32,900 nucleotides of DNA from the NCBI GenBank assembly GCA_022843265.1, contig JALHNZ010000036.1, positions 1-32,900 of the forward strand, read 5' to 3'. The notes beneath the pieces are model-generated. The model saw nothing but the letters and a program-made list of their open reading frames with translations. It searched no databases and was not told the origin of the DNA. Positions within the stretch are counted from its first letter, which is position 1, and the number at the start of each line of letters is the position of its first letter. The position numbers and the translations under genes were made by a program. The DNA comes from Gemmatimonadaceae bacterium (lineage in GTDB: Bacteria; Gemmatimonadota; Gemmatimonadetes; Gemmatimonadales; Gemmatimonadaceae). This document shows, piece by piece, positions 15,976 to 24,362 of the stretch.

Positions 15976-16686
15976 ATGACCCAGCTCAAAGCGTGGCTCA
16001 CGCTCCTTGTCACGATCACGTTCGTCGCGGCGCCTGCGCTCACCTCGCCGTTTAGCGGCTTCACGCGCGATCAGCTGCCGTATCCGCAGATCGATCCGCC
16101 CGTGCAGCCGGCCGGCTACGCATTCTCCATTTGGGGACTCATTTACGGGTGGCTGCTGGTGTCGGCGCTCTACGGTGTCGTCAAGCGCCGCACCGACACC
16201 GCCTGGGATCGCGCACGCACGCCACTTATCCTGAGCCTCGCATTCGGCACCCCATGGCTGGCCGTCGCCAACCGCAGTGCGATCTGGGCCACGGTGCTGA
16301 TCTTCGCGATGGCCGGTACCGCAATCTGGGCGCTGATGCGAGCGCCCGACGCCGACCGGTGGTGGTTACGGACGCCCGTGGCGCTGTATGCGGGCTGGCT
16401 CACGGCGGCCTCGTTCGTGTCGCTGGCCAGCACGGCCGCTGGCTACGGGCTGCTCACCGGCAGCCTTGGCTGGGCGTTCATCGGTATTGCCATGGCACTG
16501 CTGGTGGCAGTCCTTGTTGAGCGCGCGGCGCCGCGGGCGCCCGCGTACGGTTTAACGGTGATCTGGGCGCTGGTAGGCATCATCGTTGCCAATGGCACCA
16601 ACCCGCTCGGCGTGACACTCTTGGCGGGGGCGGGCATTCTCGTGCTCGGATCCCTGTTGACGTCGCAGCAGCGCGCGCACGCGTGA
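15976..16686 (+). CDS. TspO/MBR-like tryptophan-rich membrane protein
   Basis: The 236-residue protein starts at ATG 15976, 60 bases after the dsrE2-like stop. About seven hydrophobic spans are seen, starting with 'AWLTLLVTITFVAAPAL'. The signature 'PAGYAFSIWGLIYGWLLVSALYG' and 'WWLRTPVALYAGWLTAASF' resemble the longer members of the TspO/MBR (tryptophan-rich sensory protein) family. TspO proteins bind porphyrins and sterols and are linked to oxidative or redox stress signalling. Its link to sulfide oxidation is positional only, and the larger gap leaves room for a separate promoter. It is convergent with the kinase gene, with seven bases between their stops. Confidence 0.75.
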   Translation: MTQLKAWLTLLVTITFVAAPALTSPFSGFTRDQLPYPQIDPPVQPAGYAFSIWGLIYGWLLVSALYGVVKRRTDTAWDRARTPLILSLAFGTPWLAVANRSAIWATVLIFAMAGTAIWALMRAPDADRWWLRTPVALYAGWLTAASFVSLASTAAGYGLLTGSLGWAFIGIAMALLVAVLVERAAPRAPAYGLTVIWALVGIIVANGTNPLGVTLLAGAGILVLGSLLTSQQRAHA

Positions 16687-16693
16687 TGCACGG

Positions 16694-19405
16694 TCATCGG
16701 GCAGGCGCTTTCGCTCGCAACTCGGTAAAGAAGTTCTCCACCATGATGAGCCTTGGACGTTCGGCTTCGGGGCGTCGGCGCAGCATCAGGAAGCGTCCAT
16801 CGCGGGGCGAGACGTCCCACAACCACGCGTTGGGCGCGGCACGATATGGCCGCATCGCGAAGAGTTCCTGCGCCGGTCCCCAGGCGAAGCTTTCGCCGGC
16901 GCGCACCGGCACCGCCATCATCGTCTGTGTCTGTCCGTCCACAGACGAGATGATGGCCGACACCGTTCTCGTGTAGAAGAGTTCGCGACCGTCAGGTGAC
17001 CAGCGCGGTGAGACGCCGCCGTCGGTTGTCACCTGCCATACGGCATCGTTCGTTCCTGGGAACGGCCTGACGTAGATGTTCTGTGCGCCGTCCTCGTTCG
17101 ACGTGTACGCCAGCCAGCGGCCGTCGGGGGAGAGGGCGGGCTGTCGTTCCGTGGCGTTGGAGGAGACGAAGGCGCGCCCGACACTGTCAACGCCCGGACG
17201 GAGCCCGAAGATCTCGGAGCTCTTGGTCTCCGCGCGATACAGCATCCAAGGGCCAGTACGGGCAAAACTGACTTCCCACACGGCCAACGGCTCTGAACCC
17301 ACAATTCGACGCGCGGTTTGCTGACCGTCTACCGAGCGCATCAGGATCTCGTTGGTGCCCGCGCGGTTCGAGAGCCAGGCGACGGAGCGGCCGTCGGGGG
17401 TCCACGCAGGGCGATCGTTGAAGGAGCCCTCACGTTCGAAGAGCGTGGGTGATCCGGATCCGTCGAGCGGGGCAATCCAGATGCGCGAGCGTCCGTCCAG
17501 GTCGTCCGAATAGGCCACGCGCCGACCGTCGGGGGAGATGGCCAGGGCCCCGAATCTCCCGCCCCAATTCGGCTGGGCCGGTGTTTCGATGCCGGTGCGC
17601 GTCACCCAGACGGGATCGACATCCAGCGAGCGCGTACCGGTCTGATACCAGAGCGTGCCGTCGTTGGTGATGTGCAACTCCCCCTCGCCATCAAAGGCGG
17701 CCTGCGGCACGAGCCCTTGCACCATCGGGACCGGATCACCGGTCAGTTCGAGGGATTCGAGGTCGAACGGGGCGGCGAGTAGCGAGCCGTCGGTGGCAAG
17801 GATGAGCAGGTGCCCGCTCGCGGCATAGAGTGCCTTTGTACCGGGAGTCAGTTCACGGTGCGTACCGCTGCCCGGGACGGTCACCGCGATACTGGAGTTC
17901 CCCGTGCCTGTGCCTCGCTGCACGGTGAAGAGAATGCCGCGTCCCTCCGGTAGCGCGACCGGGAACACATGCCCTTCCAGCGGCCCCAGCGTGGTCACGG
18001 ATTCCGGTGCGCCGCCCCGCGTGGCGTGGATGCGCATGAGCCCGTTGCTGATCGGCGAACTTGATGACGCGTACACGTAACCGTCGGCGCTCCACGTGGC
18101 GCCCCAGATGCCCGATCCAGAATCCGCGAGCGTGCGCACCGGGCCTCCCTCGAGCGGGACGGCGTGCAGCGAGGAGCCGTTGGTACTGAGAAAGCCAATG
18201 GAGAGACCGTCGGGCGACTCGAACGGATAGACGGCACCGGTCGTGCCGGGCAGCGCACGCAGCTCGAGCGCATCGCGTCGCCGCACTGCGAGTTGATTCG
18301 CGGAATCCACGACCACCAGGTGCTCACCATCAGCGGTGGGAAGGAAACGACGGAACGCCTCGTTGACCGTGCGAAGCTCGACAATCGGCAGTTCCACAAC
18401 GAACCGTCGCACCGGCCGCGGCGATTCGGGGCGAAGCGCGAGCGCCGCCGCGAGACCGAGCGAGAGCACCGCGACGCCGACCGCCGCGTACAGCGCCGTG
18501 CGAGAGGCGCCTTTCCCTTGACCGCCGCCGGATGTGACGCCATACGCCGCAGCCGCCGTGGAGTTGGCAAAGCCACGATCTGCCAGCGCCTTGGCAAATG
18601 CATCTGCGGTCTCGAAGCGATCAGCGGGCAGCTTCTCCAGCGCCTTCGCCACCGCCGCCGCCACGTGAGGCGGCACGGCCTTCCGCAGCGTCGTCACCTG
18701 CACCGGCTGCTCGGTGATGATCTTCATGATGATCTGCTGCGCCGAGCCGCCGAGATGCGGCGGTTGACCGGTGAGCATCTCAAAAAGCACGCTGGCCAGC
18801 GAATAGAGGTCGCTGCGGCGTGTGATCTCCTTCTCAGCGGTCGCCTGTTCGGGACTCATGTAGTGCGGCGTGCCGAGGCTGAGGCCCGTCTCCGTCATGC
18901 GCCCGCCTGCGGCAGCACTAACCGCGAGCGCAATGCCGAAGTCGGCGACCATCGGGCGGCCATTCGCGAGCAGGATGTTCTCCGGCTTGATGTCGCGATG
19001 GATCACACCGTGCTCGTGCGCGTAGTGCAACGCATCGGCAACTTCGCTGGCAATCTTCACCGCTTCATCCACACCGAGCTGCGTTTCGCGATCGAGTTTT
19101 GCGCGCAACGTCTCGCCGTCGATGAACGGCATCACGTAGAACAGGAAACCGTCGGCGGTGCCGCTATCAAACAGCGGGAGAATGTGCGGATGCTGCAGTG
19201 CCGCCGTGGTCTTGATCTCCACCACGAAGCGTTCGGCGCCGAGTACGGCGGCGAGTTCGGGCTTGAGTACCTTGAGCGCGACTTTGCGGTCGTGCTTGAG
19301 GTCTTCGGCGAGGTAGACGGTGGCCATGCCGCCGGCGCCGAGTTCACGTTCAATGCGGTAGCGGTCTGCGAGTGCGTCAGCCAGCCGTTCGGGTACTGGC
19401 GTCAT
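16694..19405 (-). CDS. Membrane Ser/Thr protein kinase with C-terminal TolB/PD40-type propeller (copy 2)
   Basis: The 903-residue paralogue of the kinase at 4682-7309 has the same order of parts. The kinase domain spans about 17-277, with GAGGMATVY (23-31), Lys45 in VALK, HRDIKPEN (136-143), DFG (155-157) and SPEQ. A Gly/Ala-rich linker is followed by a span at about 303-325 and a propeller of about 570 residues with repeated 'SPDGRRVAYSDD', 'TPDGRSVAWLSN' and 'SPDGRWLAYTSN' blades. Catalytic residues are all present. The C-terminal blades differ from those of copy 1, so the sensed signal probably differs. It is divergent from the DUF305 gene. Confidence 0.93.
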   Translation of the reverse strand: MTPVPERLADALADRYRIERELGAGGMATVYLAEDLKHDRKVALKVLKPELAAVLGAERFVVEIKTTAALQHPHILPLFDSGTADGFLFYVMPFIDGETLRAKLDRETQLGVDEAVKIASEVADALHYAHEHGVIHRDIKPENILLANGRPMVADFGIALAVSAAAGGRMTETGLSLGTPHYMSPEQATAEKEITRRSDLYSLASVLFEMLTGQPPHLGGSAQQIIMKIITEQPVQVTTLRKAVPPHVAAAVAKALEKLPADRFETADAFAKALADRGFANSTAAAAYGVTSGGGQGKGASRTALYAAVGVAVLSLGLAAALALRPESPRPVRRFVVELPIVELRTVNEAFRRFLPTADGEHLVVVDSANQLAVRRRDALELRALPGTTGAVYPFESPDGLSIGFLSTNGSSLHAVPLEGGPVRTLADSGSGIWGATWSADGYVYASSSSPISNGLMRIHATRGGAPESVTTLGPLEGHVFPVALPEGRGILFTVQRGTGTGNSSIAVTVPGSGTHRELTPGTKALYAASGHLLILATDGSLLAAPFDLESLELTGDPVPMVQGLVPQAAFDGEGELHITNDGTLWYQTGTRSLDVDPVWVTRTGIETPAQPNWGGRFGALAISPDGRRVAYSDDLDGRSRIWIAPLDGSGSPTLFEREGSFNDRPAWTPDGRSVAWLSNRAGTNEILMRSVDGQQTARRIVGSEPLAVWEVSFARTGPWMLYRAETKSSEIFGLRPGVDSVGRAFVSSNATERQPALSPDGRWLAYTSNEDGAQNIYVRPFPGTNDAVWQVTTDGGVSPRWSPDGRELFYTRTVSAIISSVDGQTQTMMAVPVRAGESFAWGPAQELFAMRPYRAAPNAWLWDVSPRDGRFLMLRRRPEAERPRLIMVENFFTELRAKAPAR

Positions 19406-19666
19406 CTCAGCAGGAGTGGAGTGGGCGGCGGAACCGGCAAGGATGACGCGAAGCTACCCGCTCGCAACAGGCTCTGCAATGTGACCGATGCGCATTCCAT
19501 ATAGGTAAGACCTACCGCCCCCGCGTGCCGTCCCGCCCGCAGTAAGCCTAGTGCGGTGCGCGCCTGCGTCGTAAGCTTCACGATACGGCCACCCCTCCCC
19601 GTGCCGTGGTTTCCACTTTCGCTCGGCTCGCGTCCGGAGCCGGCACTTCGACCGAGTACAGACGCC

Positions 19667-20281
19667 ATGAAGGTCCAACGCTCGATCCTCGCCGTCGTTC
19701 TCGTTTCTCTGCTCGCCGGCACGTCGTCGGTGGCGTCCGCGCAAGACAGCGGGCACAGCATGCACGGCATGCATATGCCCGAGATTGTCATTCCTGCGGG
19801 CGCGGGCTACACGAAGGCCGATGTTGAGTTCATGCAGGGCATGATCGCTCACCACGCGCAGGCGATCGTCATGGCGCGACTGGCCGAGTCGAACGGCGCG
19901 AATCCGCAGGTGCTCAAGCTCTCGCGGAAAATCGATCAGTCGCAGGTGCCCGAGATTCAGATCATGCAGGAGTGGCTGCGTCAGTACAAACAGTTCGCAC
20001 CGGATACGTCGTCTTGGCAACACATGACGATGACGGGCATGCTGACAACGGCGCAGCTCAAGGAGCTCGAAGTGAGCAAGGGTGTCGAGTTCGATCGCGC
20101 GTTCCTCAAATACATGATCATGCACCATGAAGGCGCGCTGAAAATGGTGGATGATCTTTTTGCGTCGCCAATGGCAGGTCAGGAAGTAGACGTGTCGGTA
20201 TTCGCGAACGATGTCGTGACGGCGCAGACCGGTGAGATCGGCATCATGCGACGCCTGCTCGCCCAGCTCCCGCCGAAGTAA
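19667..20281 (+). CDS. Secreted DUF305 protein
   Basis: The 204-residue protein starts at ATG 19667; the signal peptide 'MKVQRSILAVVLVSLLAG' then 'TSSVASAQ' fixes this start. A His/Met-rich stretch 'DSGHSMHGMHMPE' follows. The DUF305 core is a two-part ferritin-like helical fold with paired motifs 'FMQGMIAHHAQAIVMA' and 'FLKYMIMHHEGALKM'. The His pairs and Met residues suggest metal binding, perhaps copper, in the periplasm. It lies 81 bases upstream of the LVIVD-repeat gene in the same direction, so they may be co-transcribed. A 13-base dyad, TAGGT-AAG-ACCTA, at 19502-19514 upstream could be an operator (weak). Confidence 0.88.
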   Translation: MKVQRSILAVVLVSLLAGTSSVASAQDSGHSMHGMHMPEIVIPAGAGYTKADVEFMQGMIAHHAQAIVMARLAESNGANPQVLKLSRKIDQSQVPEIQIMQEWLRQYKQFAPDTSSWQHMTMTGMLTTAQLKELEVSKGVEFDRAFLKYMIMHHEGALKMVDDLFASPMAGQEVDVSVFANDVVTAQTGEIGIMRRLLAQLPPK

Positions 20282-20362
20282 GGCGCTACGTCGTAGTGCC
20301 CGAATGAACGCGACGTCCACGGCGTCCCGCCCGCCCCATTCCCACCACAGGAGTTTGTTCTG

Positions 20363-22231
20363 ATGCGTGTTGACCGTGGCTTGAATTTTCTCCGGATACT
20401 TCTGCTGGCGTCTCTTGTCGCGCCGAGCATCGCGTCGGCGCAGACGTACCCGACAAGACAGGATCCCCGCTCCAACCTGAAACCCGGGCGCCACGACGCG
20501 GGCACAGCGTTTCTTGGCATGCGGCTGGTGTCGAACACGCATAAACCGCCCGAGCTCGACTCCACGCGCGGGCTGACGTTCGCCAACTCCGACATCGCGT
20601 TCGGCACGCACTACGCTTATCAGGGCAACTTTGCCGGATTCACCATCTGGGACATTACCGATCCCGCCAAGCCCGTCGTTGCGTCGGTCGTGAAGTGCAC
20701 CACGTCGCAGGGCGATCCATCAATCGTCGGGAATCTGCTCTTCATTTCCGCCGAGGGCGCGGGCAATCGCAATGATTGCGGCAGCCAGGGTGTGCAGGAC
20801 CCGAAAGACCACATGGCGGGTGTGCGCATCTTCGATGTTTCAAATGCGAAGGCGCCCAAGCTCGTGAAGAACGTGCAGACGTGCAAAGGCTCGCATACGC
20901 ATACCGTTGTGCCGAGCAAGAAAGATCCGAACATCATCTACATCTACGTGTCGGGACAGTCCAATGCGCGGCCCGAGACGGAACTGGCCGGCTGCAAGAA
21001 CGGCACGGATCCGGACGATCCAACGAACTCGCTATACATGCTCGACATCATCAAGGTCGAGCTCGATCATCCCGAACGCGCCGTGGTAATTCCTGGCGCG
21101 CGGATTTTCTCTGGTCTCGATGTCGATGCAACGTGCAAGCAGTTCTGTGCGCCCACGGATCCGCGTCGCCCCGCAGGCCGCGGCGGACGTCGCGTGCCGG
21201 GTGATACTGCGGCCGAACCGTTGCATACCGGTCCGCGCAACTGTCATGACGTGACCGCGTATCCGGCGCTCAACCTGCTGGCCGCTGCGTGTTCGACGCA
21301 CTCCATTCTCGTAGACATCTCGAACCCCGAAAAACCGTTCCGCATCGATGCGCTGACCGACGAAAACAATTATCAGGGGCGACACACGGCGGCGTTCAGC
21401 AACGATGGCACCAAGATGATGCAGACCGACGAGTGGGGCGGCGGCACGGGCCCGATGTGTCAGGAATCGAGCATGATTGAACTGGGCGGAAACACAGTCA
21501 TCACGCTCGACGCGAAAAAGAAGCAGACGCAGCGTGCCTACTTCAAGCTGCCATCGGCGCAGTCAGCTGAAGAAAACTGCGTGGCGCACAACGGCGGCAT
21601 CATCCCGGTTCCGGGACGCGATCTCTATGTGCAAGCGTGGTATCAGGGCGGCATCAACGTGATGGACTTCACGGACCCGGACAAGGCGATTGAGATCGCG
21701 TATTTCGATCGTGGATCGATCGATCCGCCGGCGCTCGTTGACGTTCCCTCGGCCGCGGCTGAAGCCGCGTTGGCCGCGAGCGGTGGTCGCAGTCGCAACA
21801 CGATTGGCGGATCATGGGGCGCGTACTACTGGAACGGCATGGTGTATTCGTCCGAGATCGACCGCGGACTGGATATCGTTGAGCTGACGCCAACCGCGCA
21901 GCTGTCGGCCAACGAAATTGCGGCGGCGAAGTTGGTCGTGTTGACGGACTACAATCCGCAAAGCCAGCCCCAGATCACGTGGCCGCCGGCGTTCGTTGTT
22001 GTGCGGTCGTACTACGACCAGCTGGTGCGCGGCAAGGGCCTCGCTGCGGACCGTCTTTCGGCGATTGCAACGGCACTCGACGCGGCCGAGATGAAGTCCG
22101 GCGCGGCGCGTGCGAGTGCGCTGAACGCCCTCGCGCGTCAGGTTGATGGTGATGTGAAGGGCGCGACGGACAGCGCGCGTGTGCGCACGATGGCGAGTGA
22201 GATTCGCCGTTTGGCGACGGCATCGAAGTAG
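20363..22231 (+). CDS. Secreted LVIVD-repeat beta-propeller protein
   Basis: The 622-residue protein has a good ribosome site (AGGAG at 20349-20353) and the signal peptide 'RILLLASLVAPSIASA'. Repeats of the LVIVD type are visible: 'GFTIWDITDPAKPVVASVV', 'GVRIFDVSNAKAPKLVKNV', 'SILVDISNPEKPFRIDAL' and 'GINVMDFTDPDKAIEIAYF', each a blade of a surface propeller. Several Cys residues (for example 'KCTTSQGD', 'NDCGSQG', 'TCKQFCAP') may form disulfides. A C-terminal Ala-rich helical part ('ALDAAEMKSGAARASALNAL') follows. The function is unknown; it probably binds ligands or proteins on the outside. It pairs with the DUF305 gene. Confidence 0.85.
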   Translation: MRVDRGLNFLRILLLASLVAPSIASAQTYPTRQDPRSNLKPGRHDAGTAFLGMRLVSNTHKPPELDSTRGLTFANSDIAFGTHYAYQGNFAGFTIWDITDPAKPVVASVVKCTTSQGDPSIVGNLLFISAEGAGNRNDCGSQGVQDPKDHMAGVRIFDVSNAKAPKLVKNVQTCKGSHTHTVVPSKKDPNIIYIYVSGQSNARPETELAGCKNGTDPDDPTNSLYMLDIIKVELDHPERAVVIPGARIFSGLDVDATCKQFCAPTDPRRPAGRGGRRVPGDTAAEPLHTGPRNCHDVTAYPALNLLAAACSTHSILVDISNPEKPFRIDALTDENNYQGRHTAAFSNDGTKMMQTDEWGGGTGPMCQESSMIELGGNTVITLDAKKKQTQRAYFKLPSAQSAEENCVAHNGGIIPVPGRDLYVQAWYQGGINVMDFTDPDKAIEIAYFDRGSIDPPALVDVPSAAAEAALAASGGRSRNTIGGSWGAYYWNGMVYSSEIDRGLDIVELTPTAQLSANEIAAAKLVVLTDYNPQSQPQITWPPAFVVVRSYYDQLVRGKGLAADRLSAIATALDAAEMKSGAARASALNALARQVDGDVKGATDSARVRTMASEIRRLATASK

Positions 22232-22257
22232 TCGCGCGAAGGCCCGGCTGTTTGTAT

Positions 22258-22287
22258 GAATGGCGCCTCTCCCGGGGCGCCATTCTT
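22258..22287 (+). terminator. Intrinsic terminator after the LVIVD gene
   Basis: GAATGGCGCC (22258-22267) pairs perfectly with GGCGCCATTC (22276-22285) across an 8-base loop, and TTGTT follows. It ends the DUF305-LVIVD unit. Confidence 0.85.
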
Positions 22288-22535
22288 GTTGCCACGCATC
22301 GCGGACAGCTCGATCGCCGATCGTCCCGGCGTCGGTCGCTTCCGCGACCACCCGACGGTGATCGAATCCCAACAACGGATCAAACGCTCGGGGCCCGCGG
22401 CCGTCGATGCGCTGACGCGCTTGCTTCGATCTCGTTGAACCTTCCTGCAACGTCCGCGAATAACCGTCCTGGCTTCGCGGTGCTAGTTTGTCGCACCATC
22501 AAACCGCACGGGCACCGTCGACCGGAGAGATAGCA
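22288..22535. other. Intergenic leader of the amidohydrolase gene
   Basis: About 250 bases hold no supported gene. The promoter of the amidohydrolase gene should lie here, but I cannot place -35/-10 boxes with confidence. The ribosome site GGAGAG is just before the ATG at 22536. Confidence 0.5.
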
Positions 22536-24275
22536 ATGACTCAAGGACCCATCACGCGAAAAGAGTTCCTCGGACTGGGCGCGCTGATGGCGGGTGCGCT
22601 GGGCGCCTCAAAGCTGCCCGTGCCGTCCGCGCCCTGGCGCGCCGATCCAGGACCGGCGCTGCCGCAACGCGGCGGCGGCATCGAGGCCGACCTCATCGTG
22701 GTGAACGCGCGCGTACTCACGCAGGACTCGGCGCTGCCGCGCGCTGAGGCGTTCGCGGTGAAGGACGGACGGTTCCTCGCGGTGGGGAGCAATGCCGACA
22801 TCCGAAACCTCGCGACGGCGCGCACGCGTGTCATCGATGCGGCGCAATACACCGTACTGCCGGGCTTCATCGACACACACTGTCATCCACGCGGCGTGTC
22901 GGAGCTCTTCGAAGCCTCGGCGAATGTGCGCACCGTCGCCGAGCTGCAGGCGAATCTGCGCACGCGTGTTGCGACCACGCCGGAGGGCTACTGGATCACC
23001 GGTGCAATGTTCGACGACACCAAGCTCGACAAGCGCCTCACGATTGCCGACCTCGATGCGGTGTCAACGCGGCATCCAATCGCGGTGAATCATCGTGGCG
23101 GGCACACAAGCTGGTACAACAGCAAAGCGTTCGAGCTTGCTGGTGTTACGCGCGACACGCCTGACCCGACCGGCGGGCGTTTCGTGCGCACGGCGAACGG
23201 CGATCTTGACGGCATGGTAGCCGAACTCGCGCGCAGTGTGATTTCGCGCGCTGGTCAGCGCGAGCGGTTCACACCGGAGCAGCAGCGGGCACGCAGCAAC
23301 GAGGGCATGGCGCACATCTCCAAACTGCTCACGGCGGCCGGACTTACGACCGTTCACGACGCCGGTACCGACCGGAACGCGATCCGCGCCTACGAAGACA
23401 CGCGCGCGGCCGGGTCACTGCGGCACCGCGCCTATTTGATGGTGCGCGGCGCGTACACCCAGCTGCGAGACGCCGGCGTGTACACCGGGTTCGGCGACGA
23501 CATGATCCGCATTGGCGGCGTGAAGTACTCGGCCGACGGCTCCGCCTCCGAGCGCACGATGCTCATGAGCACACCGTACGTGGGGACCAACGACTACGGC
23601 ATCGCGACGATGAGCGTGCAGGAAATCCACGAGGCCGTGGACGACGCGCACCGCAACAACTGGCAGGTGGGCATCCACGCCAACGGCGACGTCACGATTG
23701 ACCGTGTGCTCACCGCCTACGAGCGCGCGCTGGCGCAGTGGCCACACCCTGATCGCCGGCACCGGATCGAGCACTGCTCGCTTGTGAATCCGTCATTGAT
23801 CGCGCGCATTGCGAAGACCGGAACGATCCCAACACCGTTCTGGACCTACATCTACTTTCACGGCGAAAAGTGGGCGCAGTACGGCGATGACAAAATGCGC
23901 TGGATGTTCGCGCACCGATCGTTCCTCGACGCCGGCATTCGCGTGCCGGGGGCGTCGGATTACGGGCCCGGGCCGTTCGAGCCGCTCATGGCGATCCAGA
24001 GCATGGTCACTCGGCGCGACTTCCGCGGGAAAGAGTGGGGGCCCAACCAGAAAGTCACCGTTGACGAGGCGCTGCGCATCGCGACCGCGCACGGCTCGTA
24101 CGCGTCGTACGAGGAGCGGACGAAGGGCACGATTACCTCGGGGAAGCTCGCCGACTTCGTCGTGCTCGAGAAGGATCCGCACGACGTGGCGCCCGACGCG
24201 ATCAAGGACATCAAAGTGGCGCGCACAGTGGTCGGGGGACGGACGGTGCATCCGGAGCTCGAAGACGTGCGCTAA
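22536..24275 (+). CDS. Exported amidohydrolase (family 3, YtcJ-like)
   Basis: The 579-residue protein starts at ATG 22536, which follows a GGAGAG ribosome site; the frame is open 48 bases further upstream. The N-terminus 'TRKEFLGLGALMAGALGA' resembles a Tat signal with Arg-Lys in place of Arg-Arg, so export is likely but not certain. Family 3 amidohydrolase features are the small beta domain 'DLIVVNARVLTQDSALPRAE', the metal pair in DTHCHPRG (His115, His117), 'GIHANGD', 'RIEHCS', 'GASDYGP' and the closing 'GKLADFVVLEKDP'. Such enzymes cleave amide or related bonds with one or two metal ions. The substrate is unknown. It is convergent with the GMC gene. Confidence 0.88.
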   Translation: MTQGPITRKEFLGLGALMAGALGASKLPVPSAPWRADPGPALPQRGGGIEADLIVVNARVLTQDSALPRAEAFAVKDGRFLAVGSNADIRNLATARTRVIDAAQYTVLPGFIDTHCHPRGVSELFEASANVRTVAELQANLRTRVATTPEGYWITGAMFDDTKLDKRLTIADLDAVSTRHPIAVNHRGGHTSWYNSKAFELAGVTRDTPDPTGGRFVRTANGDLDGMVAELARSVISRAGQRERFTPEQQRARSNEGMAHISKLLTAAGLTTVHDAGTDRNAIRAYEDTRAAGSLRHRAYLMVRGAYTQLRDAGVYTGFGDDMIRIGGVKYSADGSASERTMLMSTPYVGTNDYGIATMSVQEIHEAVDDAHRNNWQVGIHANGDVTIDRVLTAYERALAQWPHPDRRHRIEHCSLVNPSLIARIAKTGTIPTPFWTYIYFHGEKWAQYGDDKMRWMFAHRSFLDAGIRVPGASDYGPGPFEPLMAIQSMVTRRDFRGKEWGPNQKVTVDEALRIATAHGSYASYEERTKGTITSGKLADFVVLEKDPHDVAPDAIKDIKVARTVVGGRTVHPELEDVR

Positions 24276-24362
24276 GCGCGTCGACAGCGCGTGCCCGCCA
24301 CGCAGACGGCGCCGCGCTCCGCTTCGCGTTGTCCGCAGCAGCGCTTCGTTAGGCAGCGCCAC

